A stretch of DNA of 64,000 nucleotides from Bedellia somnulentella. Its lineage: Eukaryota; Arthropoda; Insecta; Lepidoptera; Bedelliidae. This document shows, piece after piece, positions 30,301 through 42,190 of this stretch. The notes under the pieces are model-generated. The model was not told the origin of the DNA. It did no database searches and saw only the letters and a program-made list of their open reading frames with translations. Location of the stretch: the NCBI GenBank assembly GCA_963576735.1, contig OY755170.1, positions 10,896,567-10,960,566 on the forward strand, read 5' to 3'. How positions within the stretch are numbered: position 1 is the first letter of the stretch; every line of letters begins with the position of its first letter. Both the position numbers and the translations under genes were made by a program.

Positions 30301-32467
30301 CAGGTCACCTCATTGCAAGTGTTGGAGACCAAAATTTGCACGAAGGCGGAGGTCAAACGGTCACGCCATATATCTTCAAAGCGGTGGTAGAAGTACTTAT
30401 ACTTCTGATCATAAAGTGACATTATTGCCACATGGAGGTCAGAGTCACCACCTTTTTGCTTAGACAATGTACTCACGTCATAGAGGGCAGGCTTAAAACC
30501 GGTTTGTATGAATTCACTGTAACATGACTAAGTAGAACTAAGCCATGTGGGTTTACTAAGCGATGTTATCCCTCACCAGTAATATAATACCATTACATTA
30601 AATAAAACCCTTTCGTGTAAGTCCGACTCGGAATTTGAACCCCGATCTCTCAGCATGATGTGCGGGTCTTCTACGCACTGAGCTAACACAGTTCCCTGAA
30701 AAGGAGGCTCAGATCCTCTTTCGTCATATTATTATAAGATGGCTATATTATATTATTATTAGCTGTGTAGTGTCGGCTTAGATAGCTGTGTAGTGTTGAT
30801 TAAGAATAGCACTACCCCATTTCTTTCGGTGGGTGTACGCAAGAGGCGACTAACGGTATTGGGGACGTTTAAGCGATTTTTGGGCGATGCGGTTGGAGAA
30901 CCATCACCAACAACCTTAATTTTACCTTCTTTTCCCCACAAAACTTTCCAAAAGTGGCTGCGGAATTTCTAATTCCTTAGCTCTGGCTACCCCTTCTAGA
31001 GATTTATAGCCGTGAGTGTATGTATGTATGTCTTATAAGATGGATAAACACCACAGTTTTCCGCACTCAGCCCGGCATGGAATATTACGTGGAGCTAAAT
31101 TGTCTAAATAGGAGTTATTGTGGTTGTGTAGCAGAGATTGCTTGTGATCAATTGCTTGCTTCCCTCCCTTGTTTGGCAGCGTGCAGTATGATGTATAATG
31201 GTATGATAATACAGTACATATATCTTCTCGGTGAAAAAAAAACTGGAGTACAAAGTAAATTATTAGAATACTTTGTCAAATTTCGGCAATTGAATATCCC
31301 AAGAACATTCGGATATTTTGCAACGTAATAATAAATATTATTACGGCTGTTATCGCTAAGGCTAACGACGTGATAGCTCAATGGGTAGAACATCGGTTAT
31401 CGTGCAAGCTACTAGTGTTCAAACCCCGGGTCGGGCCTACACCAATTTGTCTTTTCTAAAGACATATGTGTGGTTAATTTATCATGGTTGTTTACGGTGA
31501 GGGAAAACATCGTGAGGAAACCCACATGGCTGAGTTGTACTTAGTCATGTGACAGTGTATTCGTGCAAAACGGCGATAGACATGCTCCCTATCACGTGAG
31601 AACACTGTCCAGGTGAAAAGTCGTGGGTACTCTGAACTCCAGGTGAAAAGTCACTTGATGTTCAGAAGTATTAGTACCTCTGCCAACCCTTCGGGGATAT
31701 ACGGCGTGAACGTTTATGTTATGTTATCGCTAAGGATAGCCTTAGTATAATATTAAGCAATCAACGTGTCAACGAAGTTTCGCAAAAAGTGTATCGTACC
31801 TATAGTTGTTACGGCGCTTTTGTTTACTTCATACACACTTCTATGACCCAAACAAAGTTAAATATATACATACATAAACAACATACATATACTCACGGCC
31901 ATAAATCCCAAAATGGTGTAACCGGAGCTTCAGAGCTAGAAACTCCTCAGCCTCATTCGGAGGTTAAAGGGGACAACATGTTAGAAATAAAGTAACGTTG
32001 GTGATGGGTCTCCAACCGAACCGCCAAAAAACCACCTAAAAAGCCTCGTACCCTTCGTCGCCTCTTACGATACCCATAGATAGAAAGGGGTAGTGACATT
32101 ATAAGCCGGCACTACAAGGCATAATATAATCCGACATAAAATATTATGTACAGAATGTTTGTTTATCCTACTATACATATATTCCATGTATAAATGAAAA
32201 TCACTTTGAAATTGTCATCATGGTAGTACTAATTGTTATATATAACATATATGTTGAATCTTATTATTGTTTTTATTTTCAGGTGAAAGACCATACGTAT
32301 GTTCGACGTGCGGACAAGCGTTTAGACAAGGTTCGGCGTTAAAAACCCATTTAAAAATGCATAATATTAAAGAAAATCAACCACTTATACATACTGTAAG
32401 GAAAGAATTGCTCATGCAGTCCCTGGTTATGCCTAATATTAGCCAATGCAACAGCAGTAACCTTTGA
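27359..32467 (+). CDS. ZAD-C2H2 zinc-finger protein, 576 residues, four exons
   Basis: A probable nuclear DNA-binding regulator. Exons 27359-28605, 28864-29045, 29477-29593 and 32283-32467 (stop TGA) join in frame with GT/AG borders: 1731 nt, 576 residues. The N-terminal ZAD has zinc-binding cysteines at 13, 16, 60 and 63 (VCRACM; YICQVCE); ZAD domains dimerise. An acidic linker follows. Twelve C2H2 fingers start at about 113, 217, 266, 295, 324, 352, 380 and 408, then four more across exons 2-4, with TGEKP/TGERP linkers in the later ones. Introns 1 and 2 cut within a finger and intron 3 falls in a linker, as in insect ZAD genes. The ortholog cannot be named from sequence alone. The ATG is the first in the exon and directly precedes the ZAD. 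Confidence 0.93.
30330..30690 (-). repeat. SINE-B copy, diverged
   Basis: Shares CATGTGGGTTTACTAAGCGA and TGACTAAGTAGAACTAAGCC with the family. Its tRNA-like head (B box near 30640, A box near 30680) lies at the right end, so it is on the minus strand. In ZAD gene intron 3. Confidence 0.65.
30762..31030 (+). repeat. SINE-A copy with duplicated head
   Basis: The head unit appears twice: GCTGTGTAGTGTCGGCTTAG at 30762 and GCTGTGTAGTGTTGATTAAG at 30785. A normal body and the tail GCCGTGAGTGTATGTATGTA follow. In ZAD gene intron 3. Confidence 0.8.
31367..31722 (+). repeat. SINE-B copy
   Basis: The tRNA-like head GTGATAGCTCAATGGGTAGA and B-box relic GTTCAAACCCC are followed by the family body through CCAACCCTTCGGGGATATAC. 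It is inverted relative to 30330-30690, about 680 bp away. Confidence 0.75.
31860..32120 (-). repeat. SINE-A copy
   Basis: Complement of the tail (ACATACATATACTCACGGCC) to complement of the head (ATAAGCCGGCACTACA). Full-length but diverged; its head end is about 165 bp upstream of ZAD gene exon 4. Confidence 0.7.
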
Positions 32468-33230
32468 ACGCCTCAAAAATATCTGATTATCATTTTATAG
32501 TTCTCCTTTTATTATACATCTGCTTGAGTAAGAAAATTTTAATGCAGTTTACGAATAAGTTAAAATATTTTATATTTGGTGGATAGAATTTGAAAATTTC
32601 TACATGTATTTATAATGCAATATATGGATATTTTCTTACTGTATTATGAAAAGGTGAAAATGTACAGTGAAGTAACTTAAACTTACGATTTAATTTTCAT
32701 TGCGGTAGGCACCGATGCCTCTTTTTATCGTGAGCGCCGTTTTTGTATAAGTGTTAAAATTTTTTGAATAACATGCGCAATTAGCGGGAAATATGACCGA
32801 CCGATAACTATTTTTAAATACTTTTTAAGTAATTCTGACGTCGAATTGCTATTCTTTAAGTTTTCTTATAGCCAAATCAACATTGTATAACCTTTTAAAT
32901 ATATCACGAATCTAGTGTTTTTCCAATAAATTATACAAATTATATTAAGATTATTTGTCTTGACACATAAATCTAAATAGACTGCTAATTATTTGACGTG
33001 TTATTATATATAGGAAGAGACAAAGTTTTAGTATAAGGCAGTATTATGTTATTTTATTTAAGTGCCTATTTAACGATATTTATATATTAGCTAGATGATA
33101 AAGAATATAACAGTGTATATAAAGGAACGACTTATTATTTTATCCTTAAGTGCAAAAAATATTTTATACAGTAAAAGGCAAGTAGAAAAGTGAACAAAAT
33201 AAAGTTTGCCGAAACTAATCATGTTTCGTT
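32468..33230 (+). other. 3' UTR of the ZAD gene (probable)
   Basis: AT-rich DNA after the stop at 32467. Polyadenylation-like AATAAA signals occur near 32927 and at about 33198-33203 (ACAAAATAAAGTTTG). The end of the transcript is not fixed by sequence. Confidence 0.4.
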
Positions 33231-36200
33231 TCATTAATATCATCCCTTTCCATTTCAACCACATTTAGAATTCTTCTACCTAGCAAACTACGGAACTGTA
33301 TTTGCAATTATTGAGTCTCATTATATTTCTAGGCTTTGTTATAGTCCTGTTTAACTAAATAAAGTCTGTAACCGTTTCGATCTGTTTACATTCTAGTCAC
33401 AGCGCGTTTTTTTCAATAAGGACTTAATTTCTTAGGTTAGTGTAACATTAGATAAACTTTAAGCCTTTTGCGTAAGTTTCTCGAAACGAATATCATGATT
33501 TTGTTGTCATTTATGACAAGAATACATGGTTATATTCAATGAATCCAACAATACATACGTAGTTCACAATCCACAATGATAATTTAGACATATTTGATAA
33601 TAGATTTCAGTTTTTCAAACATAAAGTTGCAAAATATCTTTAGTAGTTCGAAAGTCTTTACTTGTTTTTAATTTAACGGATTGTAAATGTTTGTGAAAGT
33701 AATATGTGTATGTTCTTTATTTATTCTTTAACACTTTTGTTCTTTTATTCATGATGTACTTACATATTATTCGGTTAACTTCATGCTTCCTGTTTTGTAT
33801 TATGTAATTCTACTTGTATTAAATGTAACCTGTTTTGTAAGTCAAGTAAACAAAACTAACATTCTATTCTTCGTTTATAAACTTCTTCATTTGACCTACG
33901 AAGCGTCGGGAGGACACGAATATATTTTACAAGCATTTAGAAAAGGTACGAATGCCATTGTCGTTTGCCGATTGAAGATTTGACCTCCGAGCCATGGATC
34001 AAAGAATAAACGAAAGAAAAAACAAAAAACATACACATATTACTTTCACAATATCATCACTCTGGGGTAGTTGATTAGAATTTATTTCGTTGTGCTTAGA
34101 AATAGAAATAAAACACAAATAATCAGACCAGAAAATAAACTTTGAATTTATTAAATAGGTAAAATGATAATACAAAATAGAGGACACATTAGATGCGCCT
34201 GAAAATAATTTTATAACACTAAGTTTCACAATATTATCAGATATTGGGGATTTCTTTCGACAAGAAATCGAATACTGACTTACTAACCAACATTGGCAAA
34301 ATAATATTTCCTATTCTGAGATCTTGACACGAAGCGAAAAATGACTGTTTTGCCACCATGCCTTCAACAATGTGAGAACTGTCTCGATTAAACCATTCCT
34401 TAATTGCGCAGGGACCTAACGCTAAGCGTGAAAGCCCAATTGTCTCCGAAAGAATGATCTATACCGACTGCTTAAAGTGCACTCGACCGATTTAATTCAA
34501 ATTATGCAATAAAATTTAGAATAAAATTCAACGCTATGTTTAAATAAATATACCTTTATACAAAAGTGCTATATGTGCTATAAACTTTAACGTAAACCTG
34601 TAAAAGGGATACTTACAACTAAGTAATAACAATGTATTCTCACGTACGCTGTAATAAATGAGGTATGTTTCATTTTGTACTCGACTTATTTATTATATAC
34701 TTTATGAATGACGGTAACGCTTACATATAACATGACTCGGAACATTGTTACTGATAATTCTGGGCTGCAGAACATACAAAGTTATTTAAAACTACCATCG
34801 TAAAGGGGGATTCTCATCTATTTACACAAAGGAACCTTATAAGTTCAATGATATAACAGGATCATATTATATACACAATATCTTCATCTTTAAAAGACGA
34901 TTATTCGTTGGTTACATAAAAGATACATCAGAAGCAATTCATTTGTATTTTGTCAACTAGTGAGAAACAGTGACAAGTTTTCATTGCCCTATCTTTTATA
35001 CAACCATAAAGACGACCCTATCGCGTTAGAAGCTATTTCACAAAAGATGAAAAGATCAACTTATTGTATATACATTATTGGAGTAAAACAAGTCACGAAA
35101 CAACAGTGTTCCTGTTCAGTATACAAATTTCGTGTTGTGAAATAGGTTCAAACTCGTGATAACATTATATTTTATTTTAAACAAGAAAATAACAAAGCTA
35201 ATTCGATAGTCTACATCTCGATACATCGTTTCTAATTTTATCACCGATTTATAATTACTATACAAGATATACCAGTTGATTTTTCATGTCACATAGTTGA
35301 ATATAAACGATTATTGGTTTTTATTATTTACATGTTTTACTTCGGTGGATGCTGGGCCTTATTGTGTAATATTATTTTTTATGGCACTTTTCTTATATCA
35401 ATAAAGGATAATAATTTTAAACATTCTAAAACCTTTAATCAATCAATTTGTTAGAAAAAAATCTTTTCATTTCTCAAGCTAATAGAAAACACTATATTTC
35501 ATAATAAAAATATTATTAAATATAATATTTGAATTCCTTCATTTTGAGCGAACCATTACTGTTTCAAAAACGTCTAAGCACTATAAATAATTCTAAAATA
35601 TGGCAGTTGACTTACAAGTGAGTCTACAAGCGTTTACAAAAACCTTCTCGCCTTGTTTCTAAAGGGGTGGGTAGGTTTTAATGTTTCATATATCACATTT
35701 TTTGTTTGTGGTTATTACTGACCATAGCTAACTTCATAATTTTATATCTCATACACAATTGTAACGATATTAATATATTACGCTAATTTATGGTTGGTTA
35801 ACATGGGGCATGCCTTTTTTATATTCTTTACTCTTTTACTTGATGATATAAATTGAAAGATACTTTAAATGTTTCTTATATAGTTAAAGATGATTTGCTA
35901 GAAGTTAGAACTTAGGGTTAATAACTTTGAGACATTATCTAGTTACATTATTTTAATATCGAACTATAGTGATAGTATAGCATTGTCTGGCATGCCCGTT
36001 GCCACCATCATAAGTTTTCCCAAAATATATATTAGCACAAACAGTAATATCACTCTTATAGAGATTTTTAGGCAACATCGTTATAATTACTTCAACACAT
36101 TTCACACAAAAATAGATATCGCTTACAAATTTTTGCCCGCTATCGATATTTATTGGTATTCAGAGAACTAATAACTCAGACTGAATAGAAAGTAAACAAA

Positions 36201-36335
36201 CTGGTAATACGGAATTTATCCGGATTATGCTTTATACTATCCGAAGCAATTTAGGATATTTCCGTATCAATTAAACTAACTCGTAAAGACATCACACTTT
36301 AAACGTAGTAAAGCACTACAGGATATAAACAAGCG
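33231..36335. other. Intergenic DNA between two convergent genes
   Basis: AT-rich, with no coding frame I can support. The right edge should contain the 3' UTR of the Myb/SANT-like gene; TTTATT at 36149-36154 (AATAAA on the minus strand) is a possible polyadenylation signal. I see no SINE-A or SINE-B copy here, unlike the neighbouring regions. Confidence 0.5.
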
Positions 36336-39300
36336 CTACGTATGTGTCGAGTTGCTTCTCTCCAAAGTCTCCATCTTCAGTTTGAGATCAATATAACAGA
36401 TGTATTTCTGCAATGCCAGTATCTCTTCTTTCTTTTGCAGTTCCATGTTTAAGATTCTCATTTTGGCTTCGTGTTCCCATTTGGCGTGTTGTCGTTTTTC
36501 TAGTAGGTTAAGCCTTTTTTCTTCTATTAGTGTAGTGATGCGCGATCCATTTTCTTTGTGGTTGTTAGCGATGTTTTCGTAGCATTCGTATTGGTCGTTT
36601 TTTCTTGTTGATTCTAGATTGGTGAGGTTAAGAGGTATGCTCGATAGGTCGTCTAGTTGTTGTGAAAAAGCTAGTTGTCCGAGCCTGGCTTGTTCGAAGG
36701 CGAAGGGGTTGACTCCAGAGAAGCTGAAGGCGTGGTCTAGAAGGGTGGGGCCGGGGTTGGGGCTAAGAGGCTCTTCCGCCTCCAAGTGGTTGCTGGTGCT
36801 GGGCTCGTCGTATTTGGTTGTCCTATTGCTGTCCGTGTCTGACATCTATTGGAAAATGGCATGTTAGTTAGTGATTTCATATGGCGGAAGGGTAACTGAT
36901 GGCATAGAATTAAAATGAATGGAAATTTGATTATAAAACTAGTTCACCTCTTTGGCAGCTTGAAGAAAATCCGGTCCGATAACGGAGTCGTCTCCAACTG
37001 AAAAGATACACAATAATTTAATCGACTTTCTAGGATGGATGGATTATTGGATCGAACTCTAATCGGGAAAAATATAAATTGATTGAATGTACGATAAATT
37101 AAGAACTGTTGCATAGGTATGAACGAATTTGTGGTTTTTTCGATGTTTACCATCGGGTGCTTTATTGCTCAAGAGGCGCTGTTAAGCAATGTAATAACAG
37201 GAGAAATATTTTTTTGTTCCAGCTTTGTTAGATATGTTTGAGACTGTAATTCATTGTTTTAAAAAAGTAATCGGTCTACCGGCTACGCTATGATATGAGT
37301 AGTGGAAGGGGTTACACACTTAATATCTCTGTCGCATTTATGCCTCTCATAGTAAGAAACGAGGCAAATGAATGTAAAATTTATATTGCGAAGATCAAAT
37401 AAAACAATATTCATACTTTTGATGTCTTGTAGATCTAGCCATTGCGACGCCGAGCCCGGTTCAGATGAATCCTGAAAAACACACCTTGTTCTTATATCAA
37501 TGCATTAGTATGCAATGCACAAGTATATATTATTGCCACGTAGCGCCCGCTTAAAATGTCACCACCCTTTTCTACCCTAGGCGACGTAAGAGGCGACTAA
37601 GGGTATGGGGCTTTTATAAAGTGGTCTTTGGGCGATGCGGTTGGAGACCCATCACCAACGAAACTTTATTCCTATCAACTTCCAAATGTGGCTGAGGAGT
37701 TTCTAGCTTTGAAGCTCTGGCTACCCCTTTTTGGGAATTATAGGAATGAGTTTATGTTAGTATGTATGTAGGTACATTAACAAGGTTAATTTTAAGTAGG
37801 GCAGTTGGGCATGGAATGCTTGGTTATGCTTACCTCGTAGGACAGTGAATTGGAGTAGCTAATAATCAGGTTATATGATTCCATAATAAATTAGGAGCTA
37901 CTTGTAATTATTTTGGGTTGTATTTCGGTACATTTGTTTTACTGGAGCCTAGTCTTATAGGTTTTTTTTCAATACAAACATCGAGACATACAATAACAAT
38001 ATGAAAAATCTTGTAATTGTTAATATTTGCAAATGAAAATATACACATAAATTTATAATAAAAATCTTTTTATTATTTATACATATAATATTCACCTTTA
38101 GCGAAGACGAGCGCATTTTGATCTTTTTCTTAAAGTTCTCGAACCACATCTTGACTTGCGCCGGAGTGCGGGGTCGCTCGCTGCCGCACCGTCGGTTCAC
38201 CTCCTCGCAAATTTTGACCCACACCAACTGAAATAGAGGATTTTAACATAATCGAAACTTATACCACTGTTTGACCCTTTGAAGGCAGTGGATGGAAATT
38301 CCTCATTGTTCTATGTTACTGAATGATAGACAACGCACAGCGAAGACATAAAGGTAAAAGAAGTTTTTGGCGCATCGAGAGGTGGGGTGAGTACTAAGAA
38401 ATGGCTTTCCGTAATTCCCTTTTCATTCAATAAGAAGTTGAATTGTAAGTCGAGCCTAGAGATACGGATATATAAATGACGAACATAATCGAAACATCTA
38501 CCATTCACCACTGTGTTTAAAAGAAGAGTATTTCGAGCATTTATAATTATATTTTTTATTTAAAATTTTGGAACCTTGTACCTGTTTACCTAGCGCTAAA
38601 AAATAACAACCTAAATGGAGTAGATGTTATTTCATAGTATCATAACAACAAAATTTACAAAAGATATATACCAAGATAACTGCGATAGGCCTGCCCCCCT
38701 ATCACGTGAGTACACTGTTAAAGCAAAACGTGGGTACACTGAACACCATATGACGAAGTCACGTGATGTTCAGAAGTATTAGTGCTCCTACCAACCCCTT
38801 CGGGGATATGCGGTGTGAACGTTTGAGTTGAGTTACCAAGACTGTTATATAATTTAGGATATATTTGGTTTAAAAATGTAATACACCGTAATATATCTGA
38901 TGATTTTTAATCGTTATCGCCAGTAACTTGCAGAATTTTGTTTAATTGAATAATTAAATTTCAATAACTAAAACGTCAGGTTATAATGATTAATAGTAAT
39001 ATAATCAGTTACATGACTAACGATTTAGATAACAATATATGTATTTTTCGAGGACAATACATCTGTATGCGCTTGTGGAAATATACATCGGTTGATTTAA
39101 AGGGTCATGTTACAATTACAAAACTACATCACGCTTTAACTTAATCGTTAATTATTTAATGCCAACTGGCCGATGGCCGGGCCGACGTAAGTATATCAAA
39201 AGACTTAATATTATAAAAAAATTGTTTTATCGATAAAATAGGGTGCATTCGCGTATGGGGTTTCTCGAAAATCATTGAGACATAAAACAAAGGCGTCCAA

Positions 39301-39660
39301 GGAAGCTAATAAGCCTAATATTGCAATTCCTCAAGAGAGGTACGTGAAAAGTGTGTTTGGAAAGGACTTATTAAATTGCTTCACTCACCAGCGTCATCAA
39401 GATGGTAGGTGTGGCGATGTAAGTAAAGCAATTTTATTGGTGTTTTGAAAGCACATTAGCGTCGCACATCTCAGGTGGATTCCCAGAATTATACACCTGT
39501 GCAATACCTGTTTCCGTCGATTGGTGGCAATGTTGGACCTGCCTTGTCCTAGCACATTGCGGTACTTCTGAATCAGCTCGAGGACTATCTTCTTCTCAAG
39601 CTCAGTGAAGTTTTTACTCCGCTCTTTTTGGCCGCGACGCATACCTCCTTTGCCCGACAT
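36336..39660 (-). CDS. Myb/SANT-like DNA-binding protein, 299 residues, five coding exons
   Basis: Exons on the minus strand: 39660-39508, 38227-38096, 37471-37417, 36997-36948 and 36845-36336 (stop TGA). They join in frame with GT/AG borders: 900 nt, 299 residues. Residues ~14-90 form a zeste/MSANTD-type Myb-SANT domain: NFTELEKKIVLELIQKY, then WVKICEEVN, and TPAQVKMWFENFKKKIK. A Ser/Pro-rich middle and a C-terminal charged helix (EEKRLNLLEKRQHAKWEHEAK onward, about 240-290) predicted to form a coiled coil follow, as in MSANTD3/FSBP/zeste-like proteins. Probably a nuclear regulator. Exon 5 starts exactly at an internal ATG, but the chain of upstream exons with good phase supports the longer protein. 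The ortholog is not identified. Confidence 0.88.
37534..37765 (+). repeat. SINE-A copy
   Basis: Head relic CCACGTAGCGCCCGCTTAAA, GGGCGATGCGGTTGGAGACC, GTGGCTGAGGAGTTTCTAGC, and tail ATGAGTTTATG with TATGTATGTAGG. In intron 2 of the Myb/SANT-like gene, 62 bp upstream (window coordinates) of exon 3, antisense. Confidence 0.7.
38679..38829 (+). repeat. SINE-B copy, 5' truncated
   Basis: Starts at CTGCGATAGGCCTGCCCCC and runs to CCAACCCCTTCGGGGATATG and GTGTGAACGTTT, the 3' half of the family only. In intron 1 of the Myb/SANT-like gene. Confidence 0.7.
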
Positions 39661-39799
39661 TACGCTGGAAACAGATTATATTTGCGTAAAATATTTAGCC
39701 GACACATGACACGACAATGTTCTGCGATATGTATAAGCTATTTTAGTGCCGTACATTGTAGCGATCAATAGTCTCTACCTACCCCTATGGGTAGTAGTA
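39661..39799 (-). promoter_or_regulatory. Splice acceptor just upstream of the Myb/SANT-like ATG
   Basis: The minus strand reads ATAATCTGTTTCCAG, CGTA, ATG: a pyrimidine-rich acceptor ends four bases before the start codon. The 5' UTR is therefore probably spliced from an upstream exon, and the true promoter is not next to the ATG. Confidence 0.5.
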
Positions 39800-39869
39800 C
39801 GAGGGGCATGCCAAAAGAAACTAGATACTCAAAAATTATAAAATTTATTCTTTATTACAAGTATCGATC

Positions 39870-40891
39870 TTTTCAAAGTAAGTATTCACCCTGAGCACGC
39901 ATACACTTTTCCATACGTCTGAACCAATTGGAAAATACCTGTGACCACTCTTCTTTAGACCTCAGAAATCTCGAAATTATAGGCAACCAGCGCATCTTCT
40001 TTGCTTTCAAACCTCTTCCCCTTTAGTTTTTCTTTGATTTTTGGAAACAAGTAAAAATCACAAGACACTAGGTCAGGGGAATATGGCGAGTGAGAGAGAA
40101 TTGACACATTATTCGAGTTGAAAAAGTCTAGTGTTGTGGCAGAAGGTGCCGGATTCCTGACTTTGGTCGCTTGTCACACCAAGCTGATATTACTGTTGGA
40201 GCACAACCATTTAGAGTTCACCGTTCTTTCATTCTCTAGCACAACAGTAGCAATATGACCCGTTTTGCAGAAAAAAGAGGCGACCATTTGTTTCTGTGTG
40301 CTTCGTGGACGGTGACATTTCGTTAGAGTTGGTTCGTCTTCTAAGCACCATACAGTCGACTGTCGCTTTGATTCAGGATCATAGTTATATAGCCATGACT
40401 GATGTTTCATCACATCAGTCAGTATATCGTATACGTTTGTTTTCTCGCCTCCGTTGAATTTTTCTATCATGAATAGCAATCAATCCACCCGAACGGTCTT
40501 TCTGCTCATCGGTAAGTTTGTGCGGCACCCATCTCGAACAATGTTTAAGGAGAGAAAGGTGGTCGTGAATTATGGTTTGCATTGCTGCTGATCCAATTCC
40601 TAGTTCTCGCTCTAGCTCTACATATGTAATTCGTCGGTTTACGCGAATAAGTTTTTCGACTGCACGAACGTTTTCTTGCGCGACCGCGGTTGGCCGCCGT
40701 CCTGTCTTCGCTTCATCTTCGAGACATCCCCGTCCTCTTTTAAATTCAGCAAACCAATTGAATACTGTTGCTCGGGAACAAGCAGACTCACCAAAAGTAG
40801 AAGCCAAAAGTCCAAAACATTATTGAGGCTTTAAACCTTTTTTAAAGTCGTAATAAATCATAGCGCGAAAATCACGTCGACTGAGCTCCAT
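39870..40891 (-). pseudogene. Mariner transposase pseudogene
   Basis: Starts MELSRRDFRAMIYYDFKKG (ATG at 40891) and then shifts frame. It continues with RATVFNWFAEFKRG, GRRPTAV, NRRITYVELERELGIG and SRWVPHKLTDEQK. The catalytic segment corresponding to TGDESW is frame-broken near 40400, followed by YNYDPESKRQS. The C-terminus ends in an EYFEK-type tail near 39870. Several frameshifts and stops make it inactive. Confidence 0.85.
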
Positions 40892-40942
40892 TGTTGCAAG
40901 TGAATTCCCGCCAGATTCTCGGAAAAAATATGCTCATTTAAA

Positions 40943-41170
40943 TCTATATATATAAAAGAAAGTGGTGTTGATACACTTTTAATAACTCAAGAACGGATGA
41001 ACCGATCTGGCTGAAAATTGTTGGAGAGGTAGCTTAGAACCAGGAAAAGGATATATAACATCACACTAAATATCGTAAGGGGTAAGCTATAAAAAATAAT
41101 ACACCATCCGTGCGAAGCCGTAAAAAAAAAGCGTATTAATAAATAAAAGAAGTGTGTTCTATATTCAAAT
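40943..41170 (+). mobile_element. Helitron-like fragment nested in the mariner
   Basis: Begins TCTATATATATAAAAGAAAG, has the CTCAAGAACGGATGAACCGA block common near the 5' end of insect Helitron-type elements, and reaches a CCGTGCGAAGCCG segment near 41120 like Helitron 3' ends. The exact right border is unclear. Confidence 0.45.
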
Positions 41171-41586
41171 TTGTCAATAAAAAACCAGCCTATAAGATGG
41201 TGTATAGCTTGCCAGTGTCAATTAAATGAGAAAAGAGTATCTAACTTCTTTTGGCATGCCCCTCGTACCATTCCGTAATGAGTATGGGTAAGAAAAGAAT
41301 CAGTTACAAAATATAAAAATGTCTTATTCAGGTATTTTATAACTTGTAATGCAGGACATGTTTTACAAAGAAAGTAAATAATTAAATAGGCATGTTCGTT
41401 ACAGTTCTATTGATTTATTTGCACAAATTATATGGTTGGTTGTTGCTATAAATACAATTGAGCATAAGGCTTTTGAAGAATAATAATGGCGTGCGAAATT
41501 TAATACTTCACTACTGGAGTTGGATGGAGTTAATGCAGTAAATACAGTGCCGGTTTTAGCACTACTAGCGCCCTTGGGCGAGAATT

Positions 41587-42060
41587 CTATTAAGCAGGGG
41601 AAGCCACATTCTGATCAGGCAAAAAAGATTTCAGGCTTATTAGTTCATCACACAACATACAACCATCTATATCTGATTTATGATCTACAGTTATTTTCAA
41701 TTGAAGGTCATTACAGAGATTGACAAGGTCAGGTTTTTCAGGAATCTGTTTTATATTGTGCAAAAACGACCAGCAATCCGAGTACTCATGTAACTGTTCA
41801 AATCTTTCATTAACTAAAATTAATGTAGCGTCCAAGACAGAGTTAAAAAATTATACCTCAAATGCCACAAGGTATGCACCTTGTAAAGGATTTATGTCTA
41901 GAATTCTCTTTTGAACACCAACATTTTTCCCTTTCATATTTGCCCTGTTGTCAAAACCCTGACCCTTACTGTAGTTTAATTCAAGTCCGTGTTTATTTAA
42001 AACATCAATAATCCCACCAAAAACATTCTGTAAAAAACTAGCCAAGTCACGTAAAGTTAA
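41587..42060 (-). pseudogene. hAT (ZMYM-like) transposase remnant
   Basis: Two frames: LASFLQNVFGGIIDVLNKHG then GQGFDNRANMKGKNVGVQKR and ILDINPLQGAYLVAF (42045-41851), followed by NERFEQLHEYSDCWSFLHNI and DLQLKITVDHKSDIDG (41835-41590). These match the GQxYDNAxNMxGxxxGxQ and RFxQL...FxFL blocks of DUF4371/dimerisation-domain hAT transposases. It is broken by frameshifts and missing segments. Confidence 0.75.
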
Positions 42061-42190
42061 CTATAAATCGCAGTAAGGGACCTTAGACTTGGCTCAACTT
42101 ATTTTGGAGATTTCATTACTTTTTAGAGATAAACAAGCAGCACTATCGAGACTTGGCTAGTTTTTTAACAGAATGTTTTTGGTAGGATTT
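42007..42190. repeat. Inverted duplication inside the hAT relic
   Basis: About 40 bases at 42007-42047 (containing AAAAACATTCTG and CTAGCCAAGTC) recur in inverted orientation at 42150-42190, about 100 bp away. The copied sequence is transposase coding DNA (LASFLQNVFGG). Confidence 0.7.

Larger units (their letters stand above)
28606..32282 (+). other. Introns of the ZAD gene and their repeats
   Basis: Intron 2 (29046-29476) holds a decayed minus-strand SINE-A (about 29076-29190). Intron 3 (29594-32282) holds SINE-B copies at 30330-30690 (minus) and 31367-31722 (plus) and SINE-A copies at 30762-31030 (plus) and 31860-32120 (minus). No other coding sequence is seen; the frame at 29990-30298 has no recognisable motif. 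Confidence 0.65.
39800..41265 (-). mobile_element. Mariner-family transposon, complete ends, degenerate
   Basis: 1466 bp bounded by inverted repeats CGAGGGGCATGCCAAAAGAA and its inverse, with TA on both sides (39798-39799, 41266-41267). The interior encodes a mutated mariner transposase (minus strand) and carries a later ~230-bp insertion near 40943 that resembles a Helitron-type terminus. It lies just upstream of the Myb/SANT-like start exon. Confidence 0.9.

Noticed and set aside
36336..36845. A stand-alone 169-residue gene starting at the exon-5 ATG
   Set aside because: The ATG directly follows a splice acceptor and the four upstream exons join to it in frame with a complete Myb/SANT domain.
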